Assembly: GCF_046630445.1 (NCBI RefSeq)
Contig: NC_092333.1
Location: 356,471,001-356,535,000, forward strand
Length of the DNA: 64,000 nucleotides
Source of the DNA: Rutidosis leptorrhynchoides
Lineage: Eukaryota > Streptophyta > Magnoliopsida > Asterales > Asteraceae
Direction: 5' to 3'
Below the pieces are notes generated by a model, which saw nothing but the letters and a program-made list of their open reading frames with translations, had not been told where the DNA came from and made no database searches. This document shows positions 49,576 to 60,685 of this stretch, one piece after another. The number at the start of each line of letters is the position of its first letter. The first letter of the stretch is position 1. Position numbers and translations under genes: made by a program.

Positions 49576-51731
49576 CTGTAATGGAAATGGCCAAAACAAT
49601 GATACATGAAAAAGGCCTTCCAAACAGTTTCTGGGCTGACGCTGTATACACGGCTGTATATATACTAAATCGATGTCCCACAAAAGCCGTCGAAAACAAG
49701 ACTCCAATAGAGGCATGGAGTGGAAGGACACCGTCGGAGAAACATCTGCGATTATTTGGATCTATCTGCTACATCCATATTCCAAAGGAGAAACGTCACA
49801 AGCTCCAAGAAAAATCAGAGAAGGGAATATTCTTGGGCTATAGCACACAATCAAAAGGTTACCGAGCCTACAACTTGAAGACCAATAACATCATGATTAG
49901 CCGAGACATGGAGTTTGACGAAGACGCTTCTTCGAACTGGGAGAAAGATAAAGTTGAAAAGCAAACATATCTGCCGCGGATATCTATTGAAACTCCAGCT
50001 CAACAACTACTACAAATGGAGCATTCTGAACAAGAAGAAAGCACTAGAGAAACGAGCCCTACTACGCCAACTTCTCCGTCGGCAACATTACCGTTAACGC
50101 AAGACGAATCAAATCCAGAGTCAACACAGGGAAGAGTCAAGAAGTTAACGGAGGTATACGAAACTTGCAACTTCACAACTATAAAACCTGAAAGCTATGA
50201 AGTTGCAGCCAAAGATGAAAAGTGGGTGGCTGCTATGAATGAAGAAATTAAAATGATCGAGAAAAACAACACGTGGGAATTAGTTGATCATCCTACAGAT
50301 AAAGAAATCATTAGAGTCAAGTGGGTTTACAAAACAAAGCTCAACCCTGACGGTTCTATACAAAAACATAAAGCAAGGCTAGTTGCAAAAGGCTACTCAC
50401 AACAGCCAGGAGTCGACTACAATGAAACTTTCGCACCTGTAGCACGACTGGATATTATAAGAGCACTTGTGGCGCTAGCAGCTCAACGAAGGTGGAAGAT
50501 TCACCAACTAGATGTGAAATCAGCCTTTCTAAATGGGTATCTCGAAGAAGAAATATTTGTAGAGCAATCACTAGGGTTCGTCCAGAAAGGAAAAGAAGAT
50601 CAAGTCCTAAAGCTAAAGAAAGCCTTATATGGACTAAAACAAGCGCCACGCGCATGGTATAGTCGTATTGACAGCTACTTCACAAGTTTAGGATTCAGGA
50701 GGAGTCAAAGTGAGCCCACACTCTACATCAAAACCCAAGGTAACTCTGACACTCTCATTATTTCCTTGTACGTCGATGATCTTATATATACGGGAAACAA
50801 TGAGATAATGATACAAGAATTTAAAGAAGACATGATGAAAACGTTCGAGATGAGCGACCTTGGTTTGATGCGCTATTTTCTTGGCATCGAAATCAGTCAA
50901 GAAAATGAAGGCATCTTCATTTGTCAAAAGAAATACACAGAAAATCTCCAGAAAAAGTTTAAGCTATACGGTTGTAAAACTGTCGTGACGCCACTAGTTG
51001 CCAATGAGAAGATGAGACAAGAAGATGGATCGAAGAAAGCAGACGCTTCAAAATTCAGAAGTCTCATCGGAAGTCTACTATATCTAACAGCAACAAGACC
51101 AGACATCATGTACGCAACGAGTCTACTATCCAGGTACATGCAAAAGCCTACTCAAATACATTACGGAGCTTCTAAAAGAATACTACTATACTTGCAAGGT
51201 ACCATGGACTATGGTATATGGTACAAGCCCACTATAGATTCGAAGCTTCAAGGATACACAGATATCGATTGGGCCGGATCGGTAGATGACATGAGAAGTA
51301 CTTCTGGATACGCATTCACACTTGGATCTGGTGTATTCTCATGGGCATCAAAGAAACAAGAAATGGTGGCACAATCATCAGCTGAAGCCGAGTACGTCGC
51401 AGCCGCAAACTCAGCTAATCAAGCTAAATGGCTAAGAAGAATACTTGAAGACATGGACAAAAAACAAGACGAAGCTACTCAAATATTCTGCGACAACAAT
51501 TCTGCAATTGCAACGGCAAAGAATCCTGTGTTTCATGGTAGAACAAAACACATTGATATCAAATATCACTTCTTACTAGAAGTCACGGCTAAGAAAGAGA
51601 TTGAATTAAAATACTGCAAAACTGAAGAGCAAATTGCAGACATATTCACCAAAGCACTTCCAAGACCAAAGTTCGAGTTCCTGCGCAACATGCTCGGAGT
51701 AACATCGAAATACATTAAGGAGGAGTGTTGA
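49576..51731 (+). pseudogene. COP-1 integrase C-terminus, reverse transcriptase and RNase H
   Basis: An intact 716-codon frame after the frameshift. The integrase end includes NSFWADAVYTAVYILNRCP and the GKx-type FGSICYIHIPKEKR. RT includes KWVYKTKLNPDGS, RLVAKGYSQQ, HQLDVKSAFLNG, LYGLKQAPRAWY and the catalytic LYVDDLIYTG (about 50767). RNase H includes GYTDIDWAGS, SSAEAEYVAA, CDNNSAI and TKHIDIKYHFL. The frame ends at TGA 51729-51731, formed by the first bases of the 3' LTR (TGTTGA). RT and RNase H look functional if expressed, but the upstream stops and frameshift prevent it. Confidence 0.93.
51714..51725 (+). other. Polypurine tract of COP-1
   Basis: The purine-rich stretch AAGGAGGAG directly precedes the 3' LTR and also encodes the last residues of pol. 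Confidence 0.8.
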
Positions 51732-52095
51732 AATATAGTAATGTATTTCTAGACTCATCTACATGTAATTAGGAATAAAAAGATTAATCTAGAATTATGC
51801 AGTAGTATTAGATATTAACTAGTAGATATTTAATTAGAATAATCCAGATTAGCAATTGCTAGATGATTCTAGCCAACTTAGGAGGCCTATAAATAGGCTA
51901 AGATGTTTGCAAAGTTGATGTACACAGACACACCAAAAACTCAAGTAATAAAAAGCTTTCATTTCTAAATCTAAGTCTTCAACTTGCAATACTTCAAAAC
52001 ATCCCCTCACTTACAAAAATAATTCAACCAATCAATTAAAACCAATACATTATTTTATTACATTAAACTAATCTAAAACTACTACAAATCTAACA
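51726..52095 (+). mobile_element. 3' LTR of COP-1
   Basis: 370 bp. Differs from the 5' LTR by a few substitutions and a short indel (ACACCAAAAA region near 51930). Confidence 0.92.
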
Positions 52096-52731
52096 CGAAG
52101 ACTAGAACTCGTTGAAGTAGCGGTTAGTAACGAACTCGATTTCAATCTCTACGATTCTGTAACTGTCAATCGAAACTAATGATTCATGAAGCTTCGGTTT
52201 TTGATGTAGATTACAAATATGTTATCAGTTTTTATTGATGATCATCAAATGTTGAAGATAAGTTTTGTATTCATGATGAAGATGAGTGACGTATGTACTC
52301 TAGTAGAATAGGTAGAATTTTAGTTTTTGAATTTAATATTCGAATATATAATATGAAAGTGAATTAAATTCCTAAATATGTTTCGGTGATTTTGTGTCGT
52401 TATTTGTGTTTTCAGAAATATTTTTTGGTATGTAATTTGTTTTTTTGACAACGCACAGATTTGTGAAGATTGGGATTGAAGATTGGGTTTTGAAAAAGAG
52501 GATGAAAATTGGGGTTGTAGATGATGAAGAGGTCATTGGTGCAATCTTTTAACAAACTTTAGGGACCAATTGTGTAATTTTGACTGACGATCGTTAATGA
52601 ATCTAATGATGTTACATTTTTTCCGAAGTTTTTAAAATTAAAATCCTTTTCGGGCATTTTTTTTTAAAGTTACCTTAATTGTCAAATTTGACAACATAGG
52701 TTACTTTTTCGGGCTATTTGCCATAGTATTA

Positions 52732-53100
52732 AATATACATGATCACCTCTTAAGTCTTGTTGATGAAATGACTAATAATTTTTCTAAAGTTAAACTTAAG
52801 AACTGAACCGAGAAATTAAACTATCGATGATTCATAGATCCTGCGCGTAGCGAGAGCCTTAGACTAGTTAACCACAGTTTGATAAATGAGTTTGGTTGGA
52901 TTAGTTTTATTAATATATCGATGTATAGGTATATAGATATAGATATATAGTTATATAGATGAATAGCCGACGGTGAGTGATCTAAAAGATAAACTAATTT
53001 TGACTTGGTTTCGTCCAATAAAATTAAAACTAGTACTTCGTATTAAACTATCTTTTATCTCGACAACAGAACCTAAATATCTCTGTGACCATTTTTGGGT
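52732..53100. other. Intergenic strip between MULE-1 and the LEA promoter
   Basis: AT-rich with a GATATA-type stretch at about 52925-52960. No gene or transposon end is recognised. Confidence 0.5.
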
Positions 53101-53103
53101 CAA

Positions 53104-53320
53104 GTACGTGGAGGTTTACCAAGTAGGCTAAGGAAATACGTAATAAGAAAAAGGATAGTGATGAAGCGATCGATATTTTTTGTAACACGTATCACTGAGT
53201 TCGACACGTGCACACACACCCAATCTGCCACCTTCCACCTCATATTCATGTTTTTTTCACCAGTTATATTAACGGCAGAAAGATAAACATCACAAAAACA
53301 CGAACAAGAACAAGAAAATA
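53104..53320 (+). promoter_or_regulatory. Putative ABA/stress promoter of the LEA gene
   Basis: ACGT-core motifs cluster here: TACGTGG at 53105-53111, AACACGTA near 53184, and the G-box ACACGTGC with CACGTG at 53205-53210, 111 bp before the ATG. A possible TATA-like TTATATTAA lies near 53264. ABRE/G-box pairs are the usual ABA-responsive elements of LEA genes. The CACA-rich stretch downstream may be the start of the 5' UTR. Confidence 0.5.
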
Positions 53321-54677
53321 ATGGCAGCAATGCATTTCACAAGAACAGCAATCTTCAACATCACCAAAGCAAACGTTCCTCATTTTACTTCATTATCTTT
53401 TCCTCAAAAAGCCTCTAGAGTTTGCTTTACTTCTGCTTCCAAATATTCTCAGGTAATTACTACTGTAATATATTAACATCATCACTATTTTTATTAATCC
53501 ATTTTAAATCATTATTCAGTTATTCCATATATAATATATATAAAAAGAATAATATATAAACAGATAAGTTAAGTTAATGATATACGTAGGTTTACAATCT
53601 TTTAGATATGTATATGAAGAAAGCATTTATATTATGTAATTGAATTTATGTAAGAAGCGATATTTATATGTGATGTGTAGATCTTAGATAAACTACATAA
53701 TTTGATTTACAACTATACTTTATATGGAAGTATAAAATAGTTTTGTTAGGATAGTGGTAGTTGTATGTGCATGTTAAACTGTTAGTTATTATTATTGTTT
53801 CCTATACTCAACGCACATTTTACTCTTTTAGGGGAAGCATGCTGAAGAAACCAACAACGGGTATGATGGAGACGAAGCAATCAGATACTCCGATACCGGA
53901 AGGTCATCGGAGAATGCAAAGAACAAAATGTATGAAGGCAAAGAGAGAATAAAAGAAGGTGCCGGAGAAATGAAGGACAAGACTATGGACAACATGAAAG
54001 GGAAGGCATTCGAAATGAAACATCAAGCAAACGACATGGCCGGAAAAGCTTCAGATCGTGCCGGCGACATAAAAGACAACATGAAACACAAAGCAAACGA
54101 GATGGCCGATAAAACCGCAGATAGAGCCGGTGATATGAAGGACAAAGCAAGTGATATGGCCGGACGAGCTGCCGATCGAGCCGGAGACGTGAAGGAAGAC
54201 ATGAAACACAAAGCCAACGAGATGGCCGACCGAGCCGCAGATCGAGCGGGTGACGTGAAGGACAAAGCGAACGATATGGCTGGACGCGCAGCCGATCGAG
54301 CCGGTGAGATGAAAGAGAAGGTTAAAGATGCAAGCCATGATATGAAACGAAGTGCGGAAGAAACCGCGTCGATGGCGGCCGATAAAGCCGAAGACAAGCG
54401 AAATAAAGCAGCCGAGATGGCGAAAGCGGCGAAAGATAAGACTATGGATGCTGCGGGGGCGGTTGTAGAGAAGACGAAAGAGACGGTAGCGGGTGCATGG
54501 GACGCCGCGAAAGAAACGACACATAAGATTAAGGAAAGCGTTGTGGGGTCGTCCTCGGAGGACGAGGACGATTGGGGCGGCGGTCTTAGAAAAAAGAAAC
54601 CCGTTAAGGATGAAGATGCGGTGAATTTGAGGAGGAAAGTGGGTAATCTTGATCATGAAAAGAAGACAGATTATTAG
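53321..54677 (+). CDS. LEA protein (group 3 / LEA_4 type), probably mitochondrial; exons 53321-53452 and 53832-54677
   Basis: 325 aa from two exons (44 + 281 codons), phase-0 intron with GT (53453) and AG (53830-53831). Exon 1 starts MAAMHFTRTAIFNITKANVP, has no acidic residue and is rich in Ser, Thr, Arg and Lys, like a mitochondrial (or plastid) targeting peptide. Exon 2 encodes a very hydrophilic Ala/Lys/Asp/Met-rich protein with repeated units such as KHKANEMADKTADRAGDMKD and ANDMAGRAADRAGEMKEK, the LEA_4 11-mer style that folds to amphipathic helix on drying and protects membranes and enzymes. An acidic patch SSSEDEDDWGGG is near the C-terminus. There is no stop or frameshift. It is the only intact host gene here. 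Seed- or drought-linked ABA control is likely from family and promoter motifs. Chloroplast targeting cannot be excluded. Confidence 0.88.
53453..53831 (+). other. Intron of the LEA gene
   Basis: 379 bp, AT-rich. Donor CAG|GTAATT, acceptor TTACTCTTTTAG|GG. An intron just after the targeting peptide fits modular addition of a transit sequence. Confidence 0.85.
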
Positions 54678-55337
54678 TTACTTTTGTTGATTTAAGTTTT
54701 TTCCCCCATTCGATTGGGTTGTTGTTTATGTCTTGGATGCTTTGGTATGTTGTAGCCATACGTATGGTGCGTAAGCTATATGCTAGCTTTTGGAAGAATA
54801 ATGTCCAAGATGCATGTTGATACATCTATATATATGTTGAAGTTATGTTGTACGAACATTAGAACATTTGATTACTCCGTATATGTTTATTGCTAGCTGT
54901 CATTGATTAGGGTAGTGGTCATTTAGATTTTCAAGAACAACAATACCCAATTTCACGTATATGGGGTACGGGGGAGGTTGATCGTAATCCTTCCTCTATC
55001 CTAGAATACAGAGAAATCATTTCTTCACTCCGAGTAAAACACTCCAAAGAGTATAGAAAGTCCTTTCTCTCTCTATTCGACGGATAAAGAGATTGCTTCC
55101 AGGAACCTCCGGCCAGAAAGTAGGAAGGAAAGAAAGATAAAAGAGTACAACATAAAAAGTAGATAAAAAAATAAAAAAATAAAAAATAAACTATACAAAC
55201 GAGACGCCATGAAAATGGTGAGATCAAATTTTCATGGGTTTTAAATAATGTCTGGAGTTTAATTTAGGCTCTAAGTTGCGGTAAAGTCGCCAATAAATCG
55301 ACGATTGCCGTTGACTCACTTAGTAGAGCCATAAAAT

Positions 55338-55342
<5 letters not shown>
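54678..55342. other. LEA 3' flank, no further gene
   Basis: The probable 3' UTR runs through about 54900. No clear poly(A) signal beyond AT-rich stretches. 54950-55340 holds no recognisable gene; reverse-strand frames there are low-complexity. Confidence 0.5.

Positions 55343-55423
<81 letters not shown>
55343..55423. repeat. (AT)n microsatellite, likely LINE 3' tail
   Basis: About 40 AT units next to the 3' end of the minus-strand LINE. RTE-type LINEs often end in short tandem repeats instead of poly(A), so the array may be the LINE tail. Confidence 0.8.
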
Positions 55424-55425
<2 letters not shown>

Positions 55426-55700
55426 GAATGTACCTTAGACTGCCGTGCGAAGCTCAAGGAATGATTGAAAAAGCTACACTACATACCAACATACGCATAC
55501 ATACATACGAAAACAAACGAGCATATAACCATAGACATGCCGGCCAACATAAAAGCACTCATACCAACATACGTAAACATGTATACACAAGAACATACAT
55601 ACATAACATGCCAGCAACCAAAACCCAAACCCTAAACGTAAACATGCATACAAACCAACACATACAAACATACATACCCAACAACCAAACAAAACCATAC

Positions 55701-56574
55701 GAATCTGCACACACATACATACCCAAAACCAAGAAGAGGTCCAAGTAAGGGCAGAGCGCGTAAAAACACAAAACCTGAAGATACATACATACACGTTCAT
55801 ACGACAAACACAAAAAGCGAAGACACGACTACCCTAAAACACATATCCACAAAACCAAAAACACACATACACACAGACCCACATACGCAAAACAAACCTC
55901 ACCCTACTCGTCTATTCTAATTCTAGTCCTCCACGTAAGCCTATCGGAAGTCATGTCCTCGGTCAAAAGAAGATCCTTCAAGTCGAGCTTAATTCTATCA
56001 TCCCACCTACGAGTAGGTCTACCCCTTCTCCTTACACCGTCAACCGTAAGTGCCTCGATTCTCCTAACAGGTGCAGTAGGGGGTCGCCTCCTCACATGTC
56101 CAAACCATCGAAGCCGTTCTTCTCTTAGCTTGTCGATGAATCTGCACACACATACATACCCAAAACCAAGAAGAGGTCCAAGTAAGGGCAGAGCGCGTAA
56201 AAACACAAAACCTGAAGATACATACATACACGTTCATACGACAAACACAAAAAGCGAAGACACGACTACCCTAAAACACATATCCACAAAACCAAAAACA
56301 CACATACACACAGACCCACATACGCAAAACAAACCTCACCCTACTCGTCTATTCTAATTCTAGTCCTCCACGTAAGCCTATCGGAAGTCATGTCCTCGGT
56401 CAAAAGAAGATCCTTCAAGTCGAGCTTAATTATATCATCCCACCTACGAGTAGGTCTACCCCTTCTCCTTACACCGTCAACCGTAAGTGCCTCGATTCTC
56501 CTAACAGGTGCAGTAGGGGGTCGCCTCCTGACATGTCCAAACCATCGAAGCCGTTCTTCTCTTAGCTTGTCGAT
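55701..56574. repeat. 437-bp tandem duplication of the LINE 3' end
   Basis: 55701-56137 and 56138-56574 are nearly identical (a few substitutions, e.g. near 55996/56433). Each unit carries about 75 C-terminal RT-ORF codons, the stop and 3' UTR. The outer copy thus repeats the tail of the protein out of context. Confidence 0.92.
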
Positions 56575-58602
56575 GATGCTTCTGACTTTCAGGTTCTCTC
56601 TAAAAACGCTATTTGGGATCATATCTAACATTGTTTTACCGCACGTCCACCTCAGCATCCTCATCTCTGCCACCTCCATCCTTCTCTCTTGCGCCTTCGT
56701 CAATGGCCAACATTCTGATCCATATAGCATAGCAGGTCTAATTGCCACTTTGTAAAATTTCCCTTTCAGCTTTAGGGGGATCTTCTTGTCGCATAAGACC
56801 CCAGTCGCTGCCCTCCATTTCATCCACCCTACTTTAATAAGGTGTGACACGTCTTCATCAATCCTCCCCGATTTGTGGAGCATCGAGCCTAGGTATCTAA
56901 ACGAGGTTTGCTGATGCAAGATCTGGTCTCCAATGTAGATGTTCACTCCATCCTCTTGTTCAATGATCCTGTCAAAATCACATCTAAGATATTCTGTCTT
57001 TTGTCTACTAATTAGTAAACCATTACTTTCTAAGGCCACCCTCCATTGCTCCAGTCTACTATTAAGCTCCTCCTTAGATTCGGCCACAAGCACAATATCA
57101 TCGGCAAAGATCAAGCACCAAGGGATACACTCTTGTATCCCTCGAGAAAGCACATCAAGGATCAAAGCTAAAAGAAAAGGGCTGAGGGCCGAACCTTGAT
57201 GCAAACCTACTTCTATTGGAAAGACTTCGGTACTTCCCACCGGCGTTCGAACGCAAGACTTCGCCCCATCGTACATATCCCTAATAGCACTAATATATGT
57301 ACTCGGGATACTTCTACAATTAAGGGTCTTCCAAAGCAAGTTTTGTGGAACGCAGTCATAAGCCTTTTCCAAGTCCAAGAAAACCATCTCCAGGTTCTTC
57401 TGTTTTTCTCTATACTTCTCTATAAGGTTCCTAATAATATGGATAGCCTCTATCGACGAGCGCCCTGGCATGAAATCAAATTGGTTTTCTGAAACATTTG
57501 TTACGCTTCGCAGTCTAGTCTCAATCACTCTCTCCCAAAGCTTCATAGTATGGCTAAGTAGTTTTATGCCTCTATAGTTGCCGCAGGTTTGAGAGTCCCC
57601 CTTGTTATTATAGATGGGGATAGTCTCGCTCACTCTCCACTCCATAGGCATTTTAGAGCTTCGAAGCGTCTTGTTGAAAAGGCAAGTCAACCACCTAACA
57701 CCATCATCTCCAAGGCACCGCCACGCCTCAATAGGGATCTGGTCTGGTCCCACAGATTTATTTCTCCCCATCTTACGTAGTGCCAATCTTACTTCCTCTT
57801 CGTTGATCCTCTCACACTCTATGTTGTTCCGGGATTGTTCTCTGTCAGAGCCTAGCAACTCTTCGTACCGCTGAGATCTTCCCCCAGTGAAAAGAGATGA
57901 GAAATACTCTTCCCATCTTTTCCTAATTTCGTCTTCCTTTACTAGGGTTTGACCATCTTCATTTTTGATAAACTTGATGTTATCTAGATCCCTGCGCCTT
58001 CGCTCCCTAGCTTTGGCTATTCTGTATATATCATTTGCTCCCTCTTTAAAGTCTAGTTTCATGTACAAATCTTCGTATGCCTTTTCTTTTGTACGAGCTA
58101 CAGCCTTCTTAGCTTCTCTTTTTGCTTCTTTATATCTCTCTACAACCCTAAGTCTATTTGTCGGAGTCCCCTCTTGACAAGAGATGAGCTCCCTAAACCT
58201 TAGTTGTTTGATCTCGACTTGGCTTTGAACCTCGTCGTTAAGCCACCATGATTCTCTATCCGATTTATGTCCTCTAGAGGTTCCTATTGCCACACCTAAG
58301 GCTTCCTTGGCTACTTCTCTAATGGTGGACGCTAGACGATTCCACATCTGATCAACATCATTCTGGGGTCCTATTTCCACTTCTGCTCCAATTCTTTCTA
58401 CAATTGCAGTTTTAAAAGTCTCTGCCTTCTCTCCGCTCAGCTTCTTCCACCGGATTTTAGGTTGGATGATCCTGACACTCTTGGTGACTCGTCTCTGGGT
58501 AACCAGATCCATGACCATCAATCTGTGTTGGGAGGAGCATGTCAATTCATTCAGGACCTTACAGTCCCTACATGTCCTAAAATCCCCTTTGCGAAGTAAC
58601 AA
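56341..58602 (-). pseudogene. RTE-1 reverse transcriptase ORF (753 codons)
   Basis: Long intact frame. RT motifs: MGRNKSVGPDQIPIEAWRCL, NYRGIKLLSHTMKLWERVIE, FLDLEKAYDCVP, GLHQGSALSPFLLALILDVL and catalytic FADDIVLVAESK (57097-57108), then a C-terminal domain with FRYLGSMLHKSGRIDEDVSH, MLYGSECWPL and LRWFGHVRRRP typical of plant RTE. The start given is only the first Met; the true protein begins with the endonuclease upstream, from which it is separated by a frameshift near 58605. RT domains look intact. Confidence 0.88.
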
Positions 58603-58606
58603 ATAG

Positions 58607-59225
58607 TCAATCTGGGTGCAATGATCCCCCGCTGTGGAAAGTCGCTAACTGAGCTTCCGTCTTCTTGAAAAATGAATTCACAACAACCATATCGTGAGCA
58701 ACAGCAAATTCGAGAATAGAGGACCCTTCTTCATTTCTTACACTGTACCCAAAGCCTCCGTGGGCACCCGGGTAACCCTCGACATCCGTTCCTATATGAC
58801 CATTTAGATCTCCGCCAATAAGTAATCGATGGTCTGGAGGGCACATCCTCACAACCTCATCTAACGATTCCCAAAAGAGCCTCTTTTCAGCTGCTCCAAG
58901 GCCCGCATGAGGTGCATAAGCGCTTATGACCGTGTAGGTCACCTCCTGGATAACTAACGTAACCGACATAATTCTATCGCTCCGTCTACCCACATCCACG
59001 ACATTCTCGTTATAGGGTGGGCCTATAATGATACCAACACCGTTTCTAGCTACTCTCGATCCCGAGAACCACAACTTGTAGTCCTTGACCTTAGCCGCCC
59101 TCGACCCTTCCATCTAGTCTCTTGGACACACAAAATGTCCACTTTACGTTTGCGTAAAGTCTCCACTAATTCATACCGGTTTAATAGGTTAACTCGGTTT
59201 TCAAAGTTCTAAATGAAATGGGCTC
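58607..59225 (-). pseudogene. RTE-1 apurinic-type endonuclease (N-terminal part damaged)
   Basis: The endonuclease that nicks target DNA. Readable: YELVETLRKRKVDILCVQET (about 59190-59125), a frame change near 59105, then NGVGIIIGPPYNENVVDVG, VISAYAPHAGLG, LLIGGDLNGHIGTDVEGYPG and GYSVRNEEGSSILEFAVAHD. A second frameshift near 58610 disrupts the final HS-containing motif (FHSGGS) before the junction with RT. The first N-terminal motif is missing. Confidence 0.8.
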
Positions 59226-59263
59226 GAGTAGTGGGCTAGGGCCGTCCGTCTCGATATATAAAA

Positions 59264-59545
59264 AATTAACCCTCAGAAACGTTAAATTTAATGACGTAAA
59301 AAATTAACCCTTAGAAATGTTAAAAAATTAACCGTTAGAAATGTTAAATTTTATGGCAAAAAAAATTAACCCTTAGAAATGTTAAATTTTATAGTAGTAC
59401 AGATAGAAAGATGTATATTACTAAAAATTAAGTTAAAGCAAATTAACCCTTAGAAATGTTAAAAAATTAACCCTTAGTCCTTAGAAATGTTAAATTTTAT
59501 GACGTAAAAAATTAACCGTTAAAAATGTTAAATTTTATAATAGTA
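59264..59545. repeat. Minisatellite next to the LINE 5' end
   Basis: About eight or nine degenerate units based on ATTAACCCTTAGAAATGTTA, some alternating with TTTTATGACGTAAAA or with ATAGTACAGAT...GATGTATTAC stretches, which give a higher-order pattern of about 130-150 bp. Confidence 0.85.
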
Positions 59546-59587
59546 CAGATAAAAAGATGTATTACTAAAAAGTAAGTTAAAGCGTGA

Positions 59588-59902
59588 TTAAATTTCTGAT
59601 AAATGAATTTTCATTGTTGATTTATGAAAAAAATAAATGAGTGTATATATTACACAAGGATTTTTCATGACTTGTATGGTTGCACATTTTGTACATACGA
59701 GCTGTAAATTTCGGTCCTTGTACGGTTGTTTTGGGCCCCTGTAAGATTCCCCGTCCCGTACGGTTGTACACTTTGCACATGTGGGCTGTAAGAAGTCTTG
59801 TGGCGCAAATGTCTCTATGATATCTTGTGGCCTGTGGTCTCCTAACCTTTTTGAGCATGTTAGACTTTTAAAGAAAATTAGTGAAATGACCCGTAAAATC
59901 AC
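59588..59902 (-). CDS. Hypothetical 104-aa ORF with two CxxC motifs, doubtful
   Basis: Open frame containing TCAKCTTVRDGESYRGPKQ and VCTKCATIQ. The two parts arise from an imperfect internal DNA repeat (about 59680-59740 and 59750-59800), so the paired Cys-x-x-Cys may be a by-product of duplication. There is no recognisable family and no upstream promoter evidence. It could be a relic gene or chance. Confidence 0.2.
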   Translation of the reverse strand: MILRVISLIFFKSLTCSKRLGDHRPQDIIETFAPQDFLQPTCAKCTTVRDGESYRGPKQPYKDRNLQLVCTKCATIQVMKNPCVIYTLIYFFHKSTMKIHLSEI

Positions 59903-60685
59903 GAATTTGTTTAATGAAAAGGTTTAATGATGTGTTTTAGAAATTAAATGATTGTAAATGCTGAGTTCGTAACTTAAGATTATGTTGACAATCAGAAATA
60001 CAAATAACATTAGCATTTGAATAAAAATGTAAGTGCTAAAATAAATAAACTAACAATAAATATTAAAGTGGAACAAATTATAATATTAAAGTGAAAGATC
60101 ATTATAAGTATGTTCAAAAATCGACTTGAGTATGTTGAATAAATGGTAGTAGTCACCACCTTCAAATGTAAATAAATCGATAAATGAAGATTCTAAACAA
60201 CTATAACAAGATATCGGTGAACAACTTTCGTAGGCAGATGCTTGCAAGCCAATGTAATCGAGAGACCTTGAATATATCTCTTAAAATAAGTACACGATTA
60301 AGTTGGATTTACCTTTTTCTTTTCAATATCTTATTCTACCAAAATACAGTATTAGGTAAACGTTACTTCCAATTCTCGAAAAGTTCAGATAGTCATGGAT
60401 ACGTTGAGCATTAAATTTATTATTAAACGGTCTAAAATCGAAATATATTATTTGACATATATGAATGCATCAATACATATACCTTCTCATCCATAAGGAT
60501 CATTTTAAATCAAAATTACCTTTCCATAAGCTAAGTATTTTAGGATTCAGATTACAAGAGTCTTTGATAGTGTCCAGAGCTTGATTGAAGTTATAAGTAT
60601 CATTCGAAATTTTTGTTATGGTCTGCAACCTTTATGAATTTGAATAAATAATTTAACGGCATAAGGACTATTTATATAGGCCTTA
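59903..60685. other. AT-rich intergenic DNA, nothing recognised
   Basis: No domain, repeat end or gene is visible. Short frames are chance. Confidence 0.5.

Larger units (their letters stand above)
47284..52095 (+). mobile_element. COP-1: Ty1/copia retrotransposon, nearly complete
   Basis: A 4,812-bp element with LTRs of 363 bp (47284-47646) and 370 bp (51726-52095), flanked by CGAAG (47279-47283, 52096-52100). The LTRs are nearly identical, so the insertion is young. Domain order Gag, protease, integrase, RT, RNase H defines Ty1/copia. It is disabled by three stops and one single-base frameshift, and it lies inside MULE-1. Confidence 0.95.
44923..52722. mobile_element. MULE-1: non-autonomous Mutator-like element containing MULE-2 and COP-1
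   Basis: Long terminal inverted repeats (about 200 bp, imperfect): the left end begins AGGGCAAATGACCCGAAAA, and the right end read inward begins GGCAAATAGCCCGAAAAAG. They are flanked by the 9-bp duplication ATAGTATTA (44914-44922, 52723-52731), the Mutator hallmark. After removing MULE-2 and COP-1 with their duplications it is about 1.56 kb. No transposase is seen. The internal sequence (about 45130-45568, 46997-47278, 52101-52540) has no recognisable gene. Confidence 0.85.
55424..59225 (-). mobile_element. RTE-1: RTE-type LINE, minus strand, 5'-truncated
   Basis: Endonuclease followed by reverse transcriptase in the RTE (BovB-like) arrangement, with a short 3' UTR and an (AT)n tail. The 5' end lacks the first endonuclease motif (the TWN-type start), so the copy is 5'-truncated near 59225. 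That is the usual result of incomplete target-primed reverse transcription. A 437-bp tandem duplication affects its 3' end. Flanking target duplications were not identified. Confidence 0.8.

Noticed and set aside
54023-54656. Two reverse-strand ORFs opposite the LEA gene (124 and 201 codons)
   Set aside because: The repetitive LEA coding sequence leaves the opposite frames open; no independent support.
55422-56227. His/Thr-rich and Cys/Val-rich ORFs near the LINE 3' end
   Set aside because: They arise from CATA/GTAT-rich 3' UTR and from the duplicated RT C-terminus.
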